Source of the DNA: Pelosinus propionicus DSM 13327
GTDB taxonomy: Bacteria; Bacillota; Negativicutes; DSM-13327
Direction: 5' to 3'
NCBI RefSeq assembly: GCF_900114615.1
Contig: NZ_FOTS01000030.1
Coordinates: forward strand, 1-63,372
DNA length: 63,372 bases
Under the pieces are notes generated by a model. That model was not told where the DNA came from. It searched no databases and worked only from the letters and a program-made list of their open reading frames with translations. Of the stretch, positions 52,902 through 61,767 are shown one piece after another (positions within the stretch are counted from its first letter, which is position 1; each line of letters opens with the position of its first letter). A program made the translations under genes and the position numbers.

Positions 52902-53798
52902 ATGTATTTTGATACTGCGGGAGGGCCTGTATTTCGTCCGCCTAGTGAGGCGGAAAGTTTTATTTTAAGAGTAACTATTGGGTGTTCGCATAATCGCTGC
53001 ACCTATTGTAATATGTACAGAAGTGTCAATTTCCGTACGAGAACGATGGATGAAATTATGGAGCAAATTAACCATGCCAAGCAATATAAGGATTTTATTC
53101 GCCGTATCTTCTTAGCAGATGGCAATGCTCTTGTTTTGTCGACCGATATACTTTTGGAAATTTTAAAATTGTTGAGAGAGAGTTTTCCAAAATTGCGCAG
53201 AGTATCCTGTTATGCAGGACCCAATGATATTTTAAGAAAAACACCTGAAGAACTGCAAGATTTATCAAAAGCCGGACTAAAACTGGTGTATTATGGCATG
53301 GAGTCGGGGGATGATGAAGTATTACGTCATGTGAATAAAGGGGTTACTGCACAGCAATCCATTGAGGCGGGGCAGAAGGTGGTGGCTGCCGGCATTAAGT
53401 TATCTCTAATGGTCATAATTGGCCTTGGAGGAAAGGTGGGCTCAAGGCAGCATGCTTATCATACTGCTCAGGCAGTAAATGCTATTCGACCGACAATGCT
53501 TAGTGCTTTAACGTTGATGATGTACCGGGGAAGTGAATTGCGTGCAGAATTTGAGCGCGGAGAATTTGAAATTTTATCGCCAGTTGAAATAATGGGTGAA
53601 TTGTATGAACTGATTCATGGAATTGATTTACCGATTGAATCTCATTGCCTTTTTCGCAGCAATCATATATCCAATTACGTAGCTTTAGCAGGCACACTTC
53701 CACAAGATAAAGAAAAATTACTAGCTGATAGTCAGAAAGCGATCGGGCATTTATCAACGATGACGGAATGGGACCCTTATAATAATGTTGAACAATAG
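52902..53798 (+). CDS. Radical SAM protein (Elp3/MiaB-like domain) with CX4CX2C cluster
   Basis: A 298-residue radical SAM protein. IGCSHNRCTYCNMY places Cys28, Cys33 and Cys36 in a CX4CX2C spacing rather than CX3CX2C. FLADGNALVLSTDILLEIL and YYGMESGDDEVLRHVNKG are typical SAM-binding and Elp3-like blocks. This spacing and length recur in an uncharacterised group often annotated as radical SAM protein. The substrate is unknown. GGAGGAAAG precedes the ATG. Confidence 0.85.
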   Translation: MYFDTAGGPVFRPPSEAESFILRVTIGCSHNRCTYCNMYRSVNFRTRTMDEIMEQINHAKQYKDFIRRIFLADGNALVLSTDILLEILKLLRESFPKLRRVSCYAGPNDILRKTPEELQDLSKAGLKLVYYGMESGDDEVLRHVNKGVTAQQSIEAGQKVVAAGIKLSLMVIIGLGGKVGSRQHAYHTAQAVNAIRPTMLSALTLMMYRGSELRAEFERGEFEILSPVEIMGELYELIHGIDLPIESHCLFRSNHISNYVALAGTLPQDKEKLLADSQKAIGHLSTMTEWDPYNNVEQ

Positions 53799-53847
53799 GC
53801 ATTAAGTTTAGTGCTGCCATTGTTAAACAAAGAGGAGGTTAGTAGTA

Positions 53848-55227
53848 GTGGGAAACGAGCGTTTAAAAAAAATAATATGTTGTTTATATATAATTAGTAT
53901 GCTGCTGCTTTCTGAGCCTGTTATTGGCAGTGCAGGGGCACTAGAAGAATATGAAGAGGCCAGGAATCTATATTTAGCTGCTGTTGCCTGTACGGCTGCA
54001 TATAGTGATCGTGAAGGAAATATTGCTCGGGATGCGCTGGAGCAGAATGGCTGGAAAATAGAGTCGTATCGCGAAAAAACCGCTCAGGCAGATGTTCGTT
54101 TTTTGGTAGCTAGAAAGATTCAGCAGGGGAATACAGTACCTTCGTATATGCTTTCTGTAGTGGGGACTGAAAATGTAAAAGATGTAAAAGTTGATCTGCG
54201 TGTAAGTAAAGTTTATTTTTCGGGAAGAACCCCTGAAGAGTTTACTGCTAATTCCCTTCTTAGAAATATTCCAGATACGGCTCCGAAGGTGCACAAAGGG
54301 TTTAATCAATATGTCCAAGCCGGATTAAATAGGGAAGTGCTCGCTGTAGACAGTAATTCCGATAAATCATTGCTGGAAATGCTGCTGGAAGACAAGGAAA
54401 AGAAAGTATATTTAGTAGGTCATAGTTTAGGTGGTGCTGGAGCTACCATTGGGGGAGCCAGGCTCCTTGATATGGGCGTAAAACCAGAGCAGGTGGAGGT
54501 GATTACCTTTGGTGCGCCAGCAGTGGGCAATAAGGCATTTCGAGATAAGTTTGAACCTGCCTTGCATCTTACTCGCGTTGTGACTACTGGTGATCCTGTT
54601 ACTGGAGCACTGCAGAAGCTAGTGGGAGGATATGAACAGTTTGGGAGAGAAATTCGCTGGCAGACTCCAAGTAACCAAAATGCTGATCCGCATCAAATTG
54701 CCTTATATCTGGATTTAGCGATTAAAAATTATTATCAAAAAAGAGAACAAGCTGTATTAGCTGGAGAATTGTCAATACCAAATGAAACAATGATGACTCC
54801 TGGTAAGGCAAGAGTATATGTTGCACCGATACAAAATCAATTGCCTAAAGAGCTGCAGAGTGAATTTACCTATATGAAGGAAGCTCTATACGATGAATAT
54901 CGAAATACGTTACCAGGATATGTACTAGATACAGAAGATGGAAATGAAGATATTTTTCAAAAAGCAGTTGCTGCAAGCTGTGATTTGGTAGTAGTGCCTG
55001 AGATCCAAGCATATAAAATTAAAAATGAGAAAGATACAAGTTATATTACCTTAGAGCAGCGCGTATACCAGGTAGGGAATGGTACTATGGTTACTGCCGC
55101 CAGTTACGGAAGCAGTACGCGGGATTTGACGTCTCTTGAAGCTCTAATTCACAATGCAAAGAATATGAGTCAAAACAGACAGGAGTGGCTGGGGGTGGAT
55201 CAGAGCTCAAGTAGTAAAAAAAACTAG
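53848..55227 (+). CDS. Exported class 3 lipase-like alpha/beta hydrolase
   Basis: A 459-residue protein with a signal peptide (residues about 1-30, ending IGSAGA) and a lipase-3-like domain. The nucleophile elbow is VYLVGHSLGGAGATIGGA, with Ser193 as nucleophile; FGAPAVGN follows as in class 3 lipases. Asp in TTGDPVTGA and His in ADPHQIALY could complete the triad. About 150 residues after the domain are unassigned. GTG start with GAGGAGG upstream. It precedes an exported peptidase by 20 bases, perhaps one operon. Confidence 0.8.
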   Translation: MGNERLKKIICCLYIISMLLLSEPVIGSAGALEEYEEARNLYLAAVACTAAYSDREGNIARDALEQNGWKIESYREKTAQADVRFLVARKIQQGNTVPSYMLSVVGTENVKDVKVDLRVSKVYFSGRTPEEFTANSLLRNIPDTAPKVHKGFNQYVQAGLNREVLAVDSNSDKSLLEMLLEDKEKKVYLVGHSLGGAGATIGGARLLDMGVKPEQVEVITFGAPAVGNKAFRDKFEPALHLTRVVTTGDPVTGALQKLVGGYEQFGREIRWQTPSNQNADPHQIALYLDLAIKNYYQKREQAVLAGELSIPNETMMTPGKARVYVAPIQNQLPKELQSEFTYMKEALYDEYRNTLPGYVLDTEDGNEDIFQKAVAASCDLVVVPEIQAYKIKNEKDTSYITLEQRVYQVGNGTMVTAASYGSSTRDLTSLEALIHNAKNMSQNRQEWLGVDQSSSSKKN

Positions 55228-55247
55228 ATCGGATATGAAAGGAGAGT

Positions 55248-57143
55248 ATGCTAATGTCAAAACAACCTCATTTCGTTCCTTTTGCTCTTAGCCTTATGCT
55301 ATTTTCTACTTCGAGTGCTATGGGAGCAGAAGTGGAGTCGTTCCAAATTCCCGGTCGTGAGGAAATTGCAGCTGAGTATAAATGGCATCTTGAAGATTTA
55401 TATGGAAGCGACGAGGAGTGGCAGACTGACTATAATAAGGTGAAAAAAATGTTGCCTAAGGTCGGTGAATATAAGGGGAAGCTGGATAGTTCCGGAAAAA
55501 ATCTGTTAGCCTGTCTTATGCTTAGAGATGATATCACCAAGATTACAGGAAAGCTATATCCTTATGCTCGAATGCATCAAGATGAAAATACAGCAGATAA
55601 TAAATATCAGGCATTAACTGGCAAGGCTCAGTCTTTAAATATTGAAGTCAATACTGCAATAGCCTTTATTGAACCTGAAATAGTGGGAATACCAGCAGAG
55701 AGACTGGAAAAAATGCAAAAGCAGGTAAAGGGATTAGGTGTATATTCATTCTATTTACAAAGTTTGATGCAGCAAAAACAGCATGTGCTTTCACCGCGGG
55801 AAGAAGCATTGTTATCTAGGGCGGGAGAAGTAGCTGCCGCACCAGCAACCATCTTTAATGTTTTAGCAAACGCAGAAGTCAAATTTCCCTCAATTCAGGA
55901 TGAACGAGGGCAAGAAGTTCAATTAAGTGAAGGTCGCTACAGTAATTATCTACGTTCTTCTGATCGTCGTGTTCGTCAGGATGCTTTTGACGGAATTTTA
56001 GGTTCTTATAGTCAATATCGCAATACATTGGCAGCAACACTAAATGGACACGTCAAGCAGCATGTCTTTTTTGCTCAAGCCCATAACTATAAATCGTCAC
56101 AAGAGGCAGCTCTTATGCCGAATCATATCCCTGTAGAAGTATATGATAATCTTGTAGCCACAGTAAATCGCAACCTGACTCCTCTGCATCGCTATGTGTC
56201 CCTTAAGAAGAAGGCACTAGGTCTAGAGGAGATACATATGTATGACTTATATGCTCCGGTGGTAAAGGATGTAGAAATTCGGATATCGTATCCTGAGGCT
56301 TTGGAGCTTGTAAAAAATGCTTTGGCTCCTCTCGGTGAGGACTATATAGCAGACTTTAATAAGGGCATTTCCTCTCATTGGATTGATGTGTATGAGAATC
56401 AAGGGAAACGTTCAGGTGCTTATTCTTGGGGGGTATATGGCGTTCATCCTTTTGTATTTTTAAATTATAATGGACATTTTAGTGATGCATCTACCCTTGC
56501 TCATGAGATGGGGCATGCATTGCACAGCTTTTATAGTGCTAAAAGCCAGCCGTATCCCACCGCAGATTATGTCATCTTTACAGCGGAAACTGCCTCAACT
56601 ACAAACGAGATATTGCTTATTGATTATATGTTAGCAAAAACAGCGGATAAAAAAGAAAAGATGTATTTGCTGAACCAATACTTAGAAAATATTCGTACGA
56701 CTCTGTACCGGCAGACAATGTTCGCTGAATTTGAAAAAGAGATTCATGACCGAAGTGAAGAGGGCGAGACCTTAACTGCAGATCTTATGGAGGAGATCTA
56801 CCATGATCTTAATGTGAAGTACTTTGGCCCAGAAATGATCGTAGATAAAGAAATTGATATTGAGTGGGCCCGGATTCCACATTTTTATCGAAATTTTTAT
56901 GTTTATCAATATGCTACAGGATACTCTGCTGCAACGGCGTTTGCTAAGCAGCTTCAAACCGAAGGCGAAGCTGCCCAAGAACGATATACGAATCATTTTC
57001 TAAAAAAAGGCGGTTCTGATACACCAATCCGTATATTAAAAAATGCTGGTGTTGATATGTCCACTCCTCAGCCGATTGAAATCACCTTAGCTAAATTCAG
57101 TCAGTTATTGGATGAACTAGAAGTTTTATTAGCACAGGGATAA
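55248..57143 (+). CDS. pepF: Oligoendopeptidase F-type M3 metallopeptidase with signal peptide
   Basis: A 631-residue peptidase of the M3B (PepF) family. The zinc site is LAHEMGHALHSFYS (His419, Glu420, His423) with a downstream Glu in FTAETASTTNE. The N-terminal lobe has LEDLYGSDEEWQTDY, typical for PepF. Unlike cytoplasmic PepF it begins with a hydrophobic signal (FVPFALSLMLFSTSSAMGAE), so it is probably exported. GGAGA lies before ATG 55248; ATG 55254 is also possible. Confidence 0.9.
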   Translation: MLMSKQPHFVPFALSLMLFSTSSAMGAEVESFQIPGREEIAAEYKWHLEDLYGSDEEWQTDYNKVKKMLPKVGEYKGKLDSSGKNLLACLMLRDDITKITGKLYPYARMHQDENTADNKYQALTGKAQSLNIEVNTAIAFIEPEIVGIPAERLEKMQKQVKGLGVYSFYLQSLMQQKQHVLSPREEALLSRAGEVAAAPATIFNVLANAEVKFPSIQDERGQEVQLSEGRYSNYLRSSDRRVRQDAFDGILGSYSQYRNTLAATLNGHVKQHVFFAQAHNYKSSQEAALMPNHIPVEVYDNLVATVNRNLTPLHRYVSLKKKALGLEEIHMYDLYAPVVKDVEIRISYPEALELVKNALAPLGEDYIADFNKGISSHWIDVYENQGKRSGAYSWGVYGVHPFVFLNYNGHFSDASTLAHEMGHALHSFYSAKSQPYPTADYVIFTAETASTTNEILLIDYMLAKTADKKEKMYLLNQYLENIRTTLYRQTMFAEFEKEIHDRSEEGETLTADLMEEIYHDLNVKYFGPEMIVDKEIDIEWARIPHFYRNFYVYQYATGYSAATAFAKQLQTEGEAAQERYTNHFLKKGGSDTPIRILKNAGVDMSTPQPIEITLAKFSQLLDELEVLLAQG

Positions 57144-57269
57144 CCATTATATAAAAACAAATGTTTTATTGTATAAAACACATTGAGAATAAGGTTACAA
57201 AAATACCGTAAATAATAAAAAAATATTGACATTAGTAAAGGTAAAATGGTAGAATTCATTTCAAAGCAT

Positions 57270-57520
57270 AATGGAGAAGAGTAATGACGGAGTAAGTAGA
57301 CCACTTGCAAATTTTCAGAGAGTCGGCACATGGTGAAAGTCGACAATGAGCGGTGGAGGAAGATCCCTCCGGAACTGTATTTCTGAACATTAGTAAGAAA
57401 TGCCGGGTTAGCCACGTTATTGGGCTTAGGTTTGATAGAACTGAAGAGGCATAGCTTTGCAAATAAGGTGGTACCGCGGGTAATAACTCGTCCTTGTATA
57501 TATTCAAGGACGAGTTTTTT
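57270..57520 (+). ncRNA. T-box leader, isoleucine-specific by its specifier codon
   Basis: The leader contains AATGACGGAGTAAGTA, CAGAGAGTCGG, GGTGAAAGTCG, and the T-box proper AAGGTGGTACCGCG (57467-57480). In the specifier loop, CTGAAC is followed by ATT (57389-57391), an isoleucine codon. The final terminator is AACTCGTCCTTG..CAAGGACGAGTTTTTT (57485-57520). Uncharged tRNA-Ile should prevent termination and switch on ilvA, fitting the gene downstream. Confidence 0.93.
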
Positions 57521-57546
57521 ATATTCAAAATTATTGGAGGTAATGT

Positions 57547-58791
57547 ATGTTTAAGCAAAATAATAGTATTTTTCATGTAGCGAACTCTTGTATATCAATT
57601 GAAGATATCTATGCTGCGGAGAAGAATTTACAAAGTGTAGTCAAAAAAACAGAACTCATTGAAAGCCCCGTATTTAGTAATGAGTGTGGTAATCTTGTAT
57701 TCATTAAACCAGAAAACCTGCAAGTTACAGGTGCGTTTAAAATCCGTGGAGCCTTTAATAAATTGAGTAAGTTAAGTAATGAAGAGAAAGGCAGAGGAGT
57801 CATCGCTTCTTCAGCGGGAAACCATGCACAAGGTGTAGGTTATGCAGCTCAAATACTGGGTATTAAAGCCACTGTCGTCATGCCTGCGACTACGCCTATT
57901 ATTAAAGTAGAAGCTACCAAAAATTATGGGGCAACAGTTGTATTATATGGAGATAGCTATGATGAGGCCTATAAAAAAGCCAGAGAACTGGAGGCTGAAC
58001 ATAACTATGTCTTTGTGCACCCTTTTGATGATTTGGATGTAATTCTAGGTCAAGGAACAGTGGCTTTGGAAATTCTGAATGAATTAGAAGATGTTGATGA
58101 AATTTTAGTTCCTATCGGTGGAGGCGGTTTAGCAAGTGGCATTGCCTTTGCTGCAAAAATGTTAAAGCCAAGTATCAGAATTATCGGAGTTGAACCAGAA
58201 GGTGCATGCTGCATGAAAGAATCTCTGACGAATAATCAAGTAATAGAGTTGGATAAAGTGGATACCATAGCAGACGGTGCTGCTGTAAAAAGGGCAGGTA
58301 CATTAACTTTTGAATTTATCAGAGAATTTGTTGACGAAGTCATTGCCGTTTCTGATTTTGATATCGCAGAAGCAATATTACTCTTAATCGAAAAGCATAA
58401 GCTCATTACAGAAGGAGCAGGGGCATTATCGTTGGCAGGCTTAAAAAAAATATCTTCCAGGAATAAAAAAGTGGTTTGTTTAGTTAGCGGCGGAAATATT
58501 GATATTTTAACGATCTCAGCTATTATAAATAAAGCTTTAGTCTTTAGAGGAAGGCTATTCTGCTTTACAATCAATTTACCTGATAAACCAGGGGAATTAT
58601 TACATGTTGCCAAAATTATCTCTGAATTAAATGCAAATGTTATAAAATTAGATCATAATCAATCCAAAGTGATGGATAGTTTTAAACAGGTTCAGCTGGA
58701 AGTAACCGTAGAGACAAATGGACACAGCCATGTAGAGGAAATTGAAGCTGCCTTTTTGCGAAATGGTATCGACATCCAGAAAATTTACTAA
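57547..58791 (+). CDS. ilvA: Threonine ammonia-lyase (threonine deaminase)
   Basis: A 414-residue PLP enzyme that turns threonine into 2-oxobutyrate, the first step to isoleucine. The PLP lysine is in QVTGAFKIRGAFNKL; SSAGNHAQGVGYAAQ and PIGGGGLASGIAFA bind phosphate. A C-terminal ACT-like domain (FCFTINLPDKPGELLHVAKII, given as family sense) is present. A single short ACT domain resembles the catabolic TdcB-like type, but the isoleucine T-box argues for a biosynthetic role. ATTGGAGG precedes the ATG. Confidence 0.92.
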   Translation: MFKQNNSIFHVANSCISIEDIYAAEKNLQSVVKKTELIESPVFSNECGNLVFIKPENLQVTGAFKIRGAFNKLSKLSNEEKGRGVIASSAGNHAQGVGYAAQILGIKATVVMPATTPIIKVEATKNYGATVVLYGDSYDEAYKKARELEAEHNYVFVHPFDDLDVILGQGTVALEILNELEDVDEILVPIGGGGLASGIAFAAKMLKPSIRIIGVEPEGACCMKESLTNNQVIELDKVDTIADGAAVKRAGTLTFEFIREFVDEVIAVSDFDIAEAILLLIEKHKLITEGAGALSLAGLKKISSRNKKVVCLVSGGNIDILTISAIINKALVFRGRLFCFTINLPDKPGELLHVAKIISELNANVIKLDHNQSKVMDSFKQVQLEVTVETNGHSHVEEIEAAFLRNGIDIQKIY

Positions 58792-58840
58792 TTATAAATA
58801 GAATAAAGTCTGAATTGTGAAATGAGGTGAAAGTATACTT

Positions 58841-59479
58841 ATGAAAAAATTGTTTTGGAAAGATCCTTATTTGACGCAATGTATTGCAACGGTAACACGT
58901 ATTGAGGGAAATCATATAACTCTTGATAAAACAATTCTATTTGCTTTTTCTGGCGGTCAGGCATCAGATTCTGGAACGATTCATGGGTATCCAGTAGCAG
59001 CAGCCAAAAAAATTGGCAGAGAAATTGTTTATGAGATTGATGCAGCTCATGATCTGCAGGTGGGTCAGCAAGTGAAAGTGGTTATTGATTGGGAGAAGCG
59101 ATATAAAATTATGAAGCTGCATTTTGCCGCAGAGATTGTATTGGAGCTGATGGTCCAGAATTTTAACAATCCTCCCAAAATCGGTGCTAATATAACTGCA
59201 GAAAAAGCAAGAATAGATTTTCAATGGAATGGAAATATTTCAGAGGTTCTTCCTATGCTTCAAAAGCGGATTGAGGAAATGATTGAGTCGAATGCTCCAA
59301 TTCTAAGCGAATTTAGTGATGAAGAGCAGGAAATCAGATATTGGAAGATTGATGGTTTTGGCAAAGTTCCCTGCGGGGGAACTCATATAAAAAATACGGG
59401 TGAAATAGGTTCTGTTTTGCTAAAAAGGGGAAAACGTCTTGGTGCTAATAAAGAAAGAATTGAGATCTATTTGTGTTAA
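58841..59479 (+). CDS. AlaX-type alanyl-tRNA editing protein
   Basis: A 212-residue protein like the editing domain of alanyl-tRNA synthetase, which clears Ser or Gly from tRNA-Ala. FAFSGGQASDSGTI is the N-terminal barrel, and VPCGGTHIKNTGEIG holds Cys178 and His182 of the zinc site. The usual HxxxH is here His94-x3-Glu98 (LHFAAEIVLEL), so one zinc ligand is changed. It may be a subfamily trait. It follows ilvA by 50 bases and could be co-transcribed. A GAGGTGAAAG ribosome site is present. Confidence 0.87.
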   Translation: MKKLFWKDPYLTQCIATVTRIEGNHITLDKTILFAFSGGQASDSGTIHGYPVAAAKKIGREIVYEIDAAHDLQVGQQVKVVIDWEKRYKIMKLHFAAEIVLELMVQNFNNPPKIGANITAEKARIDFQWNGNISEVLPMLQKRIEEMIESNAPILSEFSDEEQEIRYWKIDGFGKVPCGGTHIKNTGEIGSVLLKRGKRLGANKERIEIYLC

Positions 59480-59543
59480 GTTATAAATAGTTAAAATTAG
59501 ATATTGCCTATTATAACTTCTTATTCTATAATGAAATAAAAAA

Positions 59544-59561
59544 GTGTCAATTAACTGACAC
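59544..59561. promoter_or_regulatory. GTGTCAAT..TGACAC palindrome, candidate activator site 1
   Basis: GTGTCAATTAACTGACAC is a perfect palindrome of the GTGTCAATNAAYTGACRC type. The same pattern recurs at 61156-61173. It lies about 130 bases before the sigma-54 activator's start codon. Confidence 0.5.
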
Positions 59562-59565
59562 AAGC

Positions 59566-59616
59566 AAAGACGCTTGTACAGGGACTGATTTTAGTTCTGT
59601 GTGAAGCGTCTTTTTT
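59566..59616 (+). terminator. Terminator between AlaX-type and sigma-54 regulator genes
   Basis: AAAGACGCTT (59566-59575) pairs with AAGCGTCTTT (59604-59613), with an inner stem ACAGGGACT / AGTTCTGT. A TTTTTT run overlaps its end. Confidence 0.8.
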
Positions 59617-59692
59617 GTTTAGTAAAGTTTATAGTTATCTTCTATAATGCAGGAGCTTGAAACATTTTTATACTATAAGGGAGGCATGCTTT

Positions 59693-61165
59693 ATGAATTC
59701 TCATTGTTCCTTGTCCATTGAAGAATTTCGCAGTTACCTTGAAACAGACCAATCAGAAAAAATAATAGAGAGCTTTCAGCATCTTTTAACCTTATATGAA
59801 TTGCAGCAGGCCAGACTAGAAGCGCTGTTAGATACGGTCAATGAGGCAATATGCATTATTGATGAATCTGACAAAGTGGTAGTCTGGAATCATCATGCCG
59901 AACTTTTATATGGAATTGCCACTGATGAAATCATTGGGCGCCCGATTGAAGGATTTTTCTCCAATTTAATGTTAACTAAAGTGATGAAGGAACGGCGCAC
60001 TGTTCATGAAGAATATCATACTCCCTGTCCTGATACTCATGTATTAATTAACGCAAGGCCAGTAAAGCTATCAGGTCAGGTAATTGGTGGAGTTTGTGCG
60101 GAACGGGATATTACGGAAGTGGTGCAGTTAAATCAAAAACTATCTCAGACTCATCAGGAAGTACAAACTCTAAAGCAAGAAATTGATAAAATTCATTCCC
60201 AGTCTGATTCCTTTTCTACTGTGTATGGTCATAGCAGCGCGATTCGCGAAGCGGTTAGCATTGCCAGACGTGTTGCAGCAACGGCTGTTCCAGTATTACT
60301 GCGTGGGGAAAGCGGTACAGGAAAAGAATTATTTGCCCGTGCTATTCATGATGCCAGTCAAGTTACCGGTCCCTTTATTGCTATAAACTGTGGAGCGATT
60401 TCTCCTAGTCTATTTGAAAGTGAATTGTTTGGTTATCAGCCTGGAGCATTTACAGGAGCTGACCGAAAAGGAAAAGTGGGGTTATTGGAACAAGCAAATG
60501 GGGGAACTCTTTTGTTAGACGAACTGGGAGATATGCCGAAAGACATGCAGGTGAAACTATTAAGAGTTCTACAAGATAAGAGCTTCTATCGTGTGGGTGG
60601 CAACAAAGCGATTCATATTGATGTTCGTATTATTGCTGCGACTCATCGTAATTTAGAAGAAATGATTAAGAACGGTGAATTTCGAGAAGACCTATATTAT
60701 CGCCTAAATGTAGTGGCGGTGTCCTTGCCTTCATTGCGTGACCGGTTAGATGATATACCTGAATTAGTTCATAAAGGTGTTTTACATTATGGCACAATTC
60801 ACAATAAAAAAATTTCAAAGGTGAATCCCGCACTCATGGCATCGTTTATCCAATATCCATGGCCTGGCAATATTAGAGAGCTATTCAATGTATTAGAGCG
60901 TCTAGTGATTTTAGCTGATAGTGATCAATTGGGTATCGATAATCTCCCAGTTACTTTCTGTCAATTAGATTTTCCTGTGGAAAGCATAGATCCCTGCGCT
61001 ATGGAAGGCAGTTTGTTGGAAAAAACTATAAGCCTAGAAAAAGAAGTGATTGCGAAGGTTCTGGCGGAGTATCATTTTAATAAAGCTGCTGCAGCAAAGA
61101 AACTCGGTATTCCTCGCAGCACTTTATATTACAAGATGCAGAAGCTGGGATTGGAGTGTCAATAA
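59693..61165 (+). CDS. PAS-containing sigma-54-dependent transcriptional activator
   Basis: A 490-residue enhancer-binding protein: N-terminal helix, PAS domain (about 45-145), coiled linker, AAA+ domain and Fis-type helix-turn-helix at the end. Walker A is GESGTGKE (residues 205-212), the sigma-54 contact loop GAFTGA starts at Gly251, Walker B is [13 protein letters not shown], and the HTH is [25 protein letters not shown] before the ATG at 59693 sets the start. Its natural target is the -24/-12 promoter at 61417. The PAS domain would sense a small metabolite or redox state. Confidence 0.93.
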   Translation: MNSHCSLSIEEFRSYLETDQSEKIIESFQHLLTLYELQQARLEALLDTVNEAICIIDESDKVVVWNHHAELLYGIATDEIIGRPIEGFFSNLMLTKVMKERRTVHEEYHTPCPDTHVLINARPVKLSGQVIGGVCAERDITEVVQLNQKLSQTHQEVQTLKQEIDKIHSQSDSFSTVYGHSSAIREAVSIARRVAATAVPVLLRGESGTGKELFARAIHDASQVTGPFIAINCGAISPSLFESELFGYQPGAFTGADRKGKVGLLEQANGGTLLLDELGDMPKDMQVKLLRVLQDKSFYRVGGNKAIHIDVRIIAATHRNLEEMIKNGEFREDLYYRLNVVAVSLPSLRDRLDDIPELVHKGVLHYGTIHNKKISKVNPALMASFIQYPWPGNIRELFNVLERLVILADSDQLGIDNLPVTFCQLDFPVESIDPCAMEGSLLEKTISLEKEVIAKVLAEYHFNKAAAAKKLGIPRSTLYYKMQKLGLECQ

Positions 61166-61173
61166 ATTGACGC
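61156..61173. promoter_or_regulatory. GTGTCAAT..TGACGC palindrome, candidate activator site 2
   Basis: GTGTCAATAAATTGACGC matches the 59544 site at 15 of 18 positions. It overlaps the stop codon of the activator gene and is about 245 bases upstream of the sigma-54 promoter, a normal enhancer distance. Confidence 0.5.
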
Positions 61174-61234
61174 TATCGTCGAATGATAGATGAAAAACGT
61201 TGTCATAAGAGATCAGTAATCAACATAGATACAG

Positions 61235-61267
61235 AAAAAGTGCCGAAAGAAGATGTTCGGCACTTTT
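61235..61267 (+). terminator. Terminator after the sigma-54 activator gene
   Basis: AAAAAGTGCCGAA pairs with TTCGGCACTTTTT around an eight-base loop. Confidence 0.85.
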
Positions 61268-61291
61268 TTATATTGATGTGAGCTAACATGA

Positions 61292-61359
61292 TTAACACAG
61301 AGGAGAACTTTTATCCCTTATCTATGTTTTCTCTGGGTTCTCTGCGCCTCTGTGGTTAA
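61292..61359. repeat. CTCTGTG-type palindromic repeat, copy C
   Basis: TTAACACAGAGGAGAAC on the left mirrors GGTTCTCTGCGCCTCTGTGG and TTAA on the right. Shares the half-sites of copies A (18304) and B (32972). It lies between the terminator and the sigma-54 promoter. Confidence 0.65.
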
Positions 61360-61416
61360 AAGTTGTAGTATTGTTTTTTCTGCTGTTATTCAATTTATAA
61401 TATAAAAAATATATAG

Positions 61417-61433
61417 TTGGCACGGTTATTGCA
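61417..61433 (+). promoter_or_regulatory. Sigma-54 (-24/-12) promoter
   Basis: TTGGCACGGTTATTGCA fits the TGGCAC-N5-TTGCW consensus with GG and GC exactly ten bases apart. It lies 29 bases before the first gene of the redox operon and just after a sigma-54 activator gene. Confidence 0.9.
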
Positions 61434-61461
61434 TTAGGAATAGAGCAGGAGGTGTTTAACT

Positions 61462-61767
61462 ATGAGAATTGTCAACCATCCAATACTGACATTTCCAAAG
61501 CAAGATATGGTGACCTTCACATTGAATGGTCAAACGATAGAGGGAGTTGCGGGAGAGCCAATTGCGGCTGCACTGCATGCGGCTGATGTAAAGGTATTGC
61601 GTCATAGTCATGGACGCCATCGTCCTCGTGGTCTCTTCTGTGCCATTGGAAACTGTTCATCATGCTTGATGACAGTTGATAAAATTCCGAATGTACGGGT
61701 TTGTATTGAGCCTCTTCGCGCTGGTATGGTAGTTGAGACCCAAGAAGGGAAGGGGAAGATCGTATGA
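61462..61767 (+). CDS. [2Fe-2S] protein, HcnA / hydroxyproline-dehydrogenase subunit-like
   Basis: A 101-residue plant-type ferredoxin with Cys60, Cys65, Cys68 and Cys81 (FCAIGNCSSCLMTVD, VRVCIEP). VTFTLNGQTIEGVAGEPIAAAL is typical of the small subunit of HcnABC cyanide synthases, D-hydroxyproline dehydrogenases and octopine/nopaline-type oxidases. It would pass electrons from the flavin subunits. GCAGGAGG lies before the ATG. It overlaps the next gene by four bases. Confidence 0.88.
   Translation: MRIVNHPILTFPKQDMVTFTLNGQTIEGVAGEPIAAALHAADVKVLRHSHGRHRPRGLFCAIGNCSSCLMTVDKIPNVRVCIEPLRAGMVVETQEGKGKIV

Noticed and set aside
57270-57520. T-box read as threonine-specific
   Set aside because: A Thr codon is not in the expected place after CTGAAC; ATT is, and isoleucine fits ilvA.
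59544-59561. GTGTCAATTAACTGACAC as a terminator
   Set aside because: It has no T-run, and a proper terminator follows five bases later.
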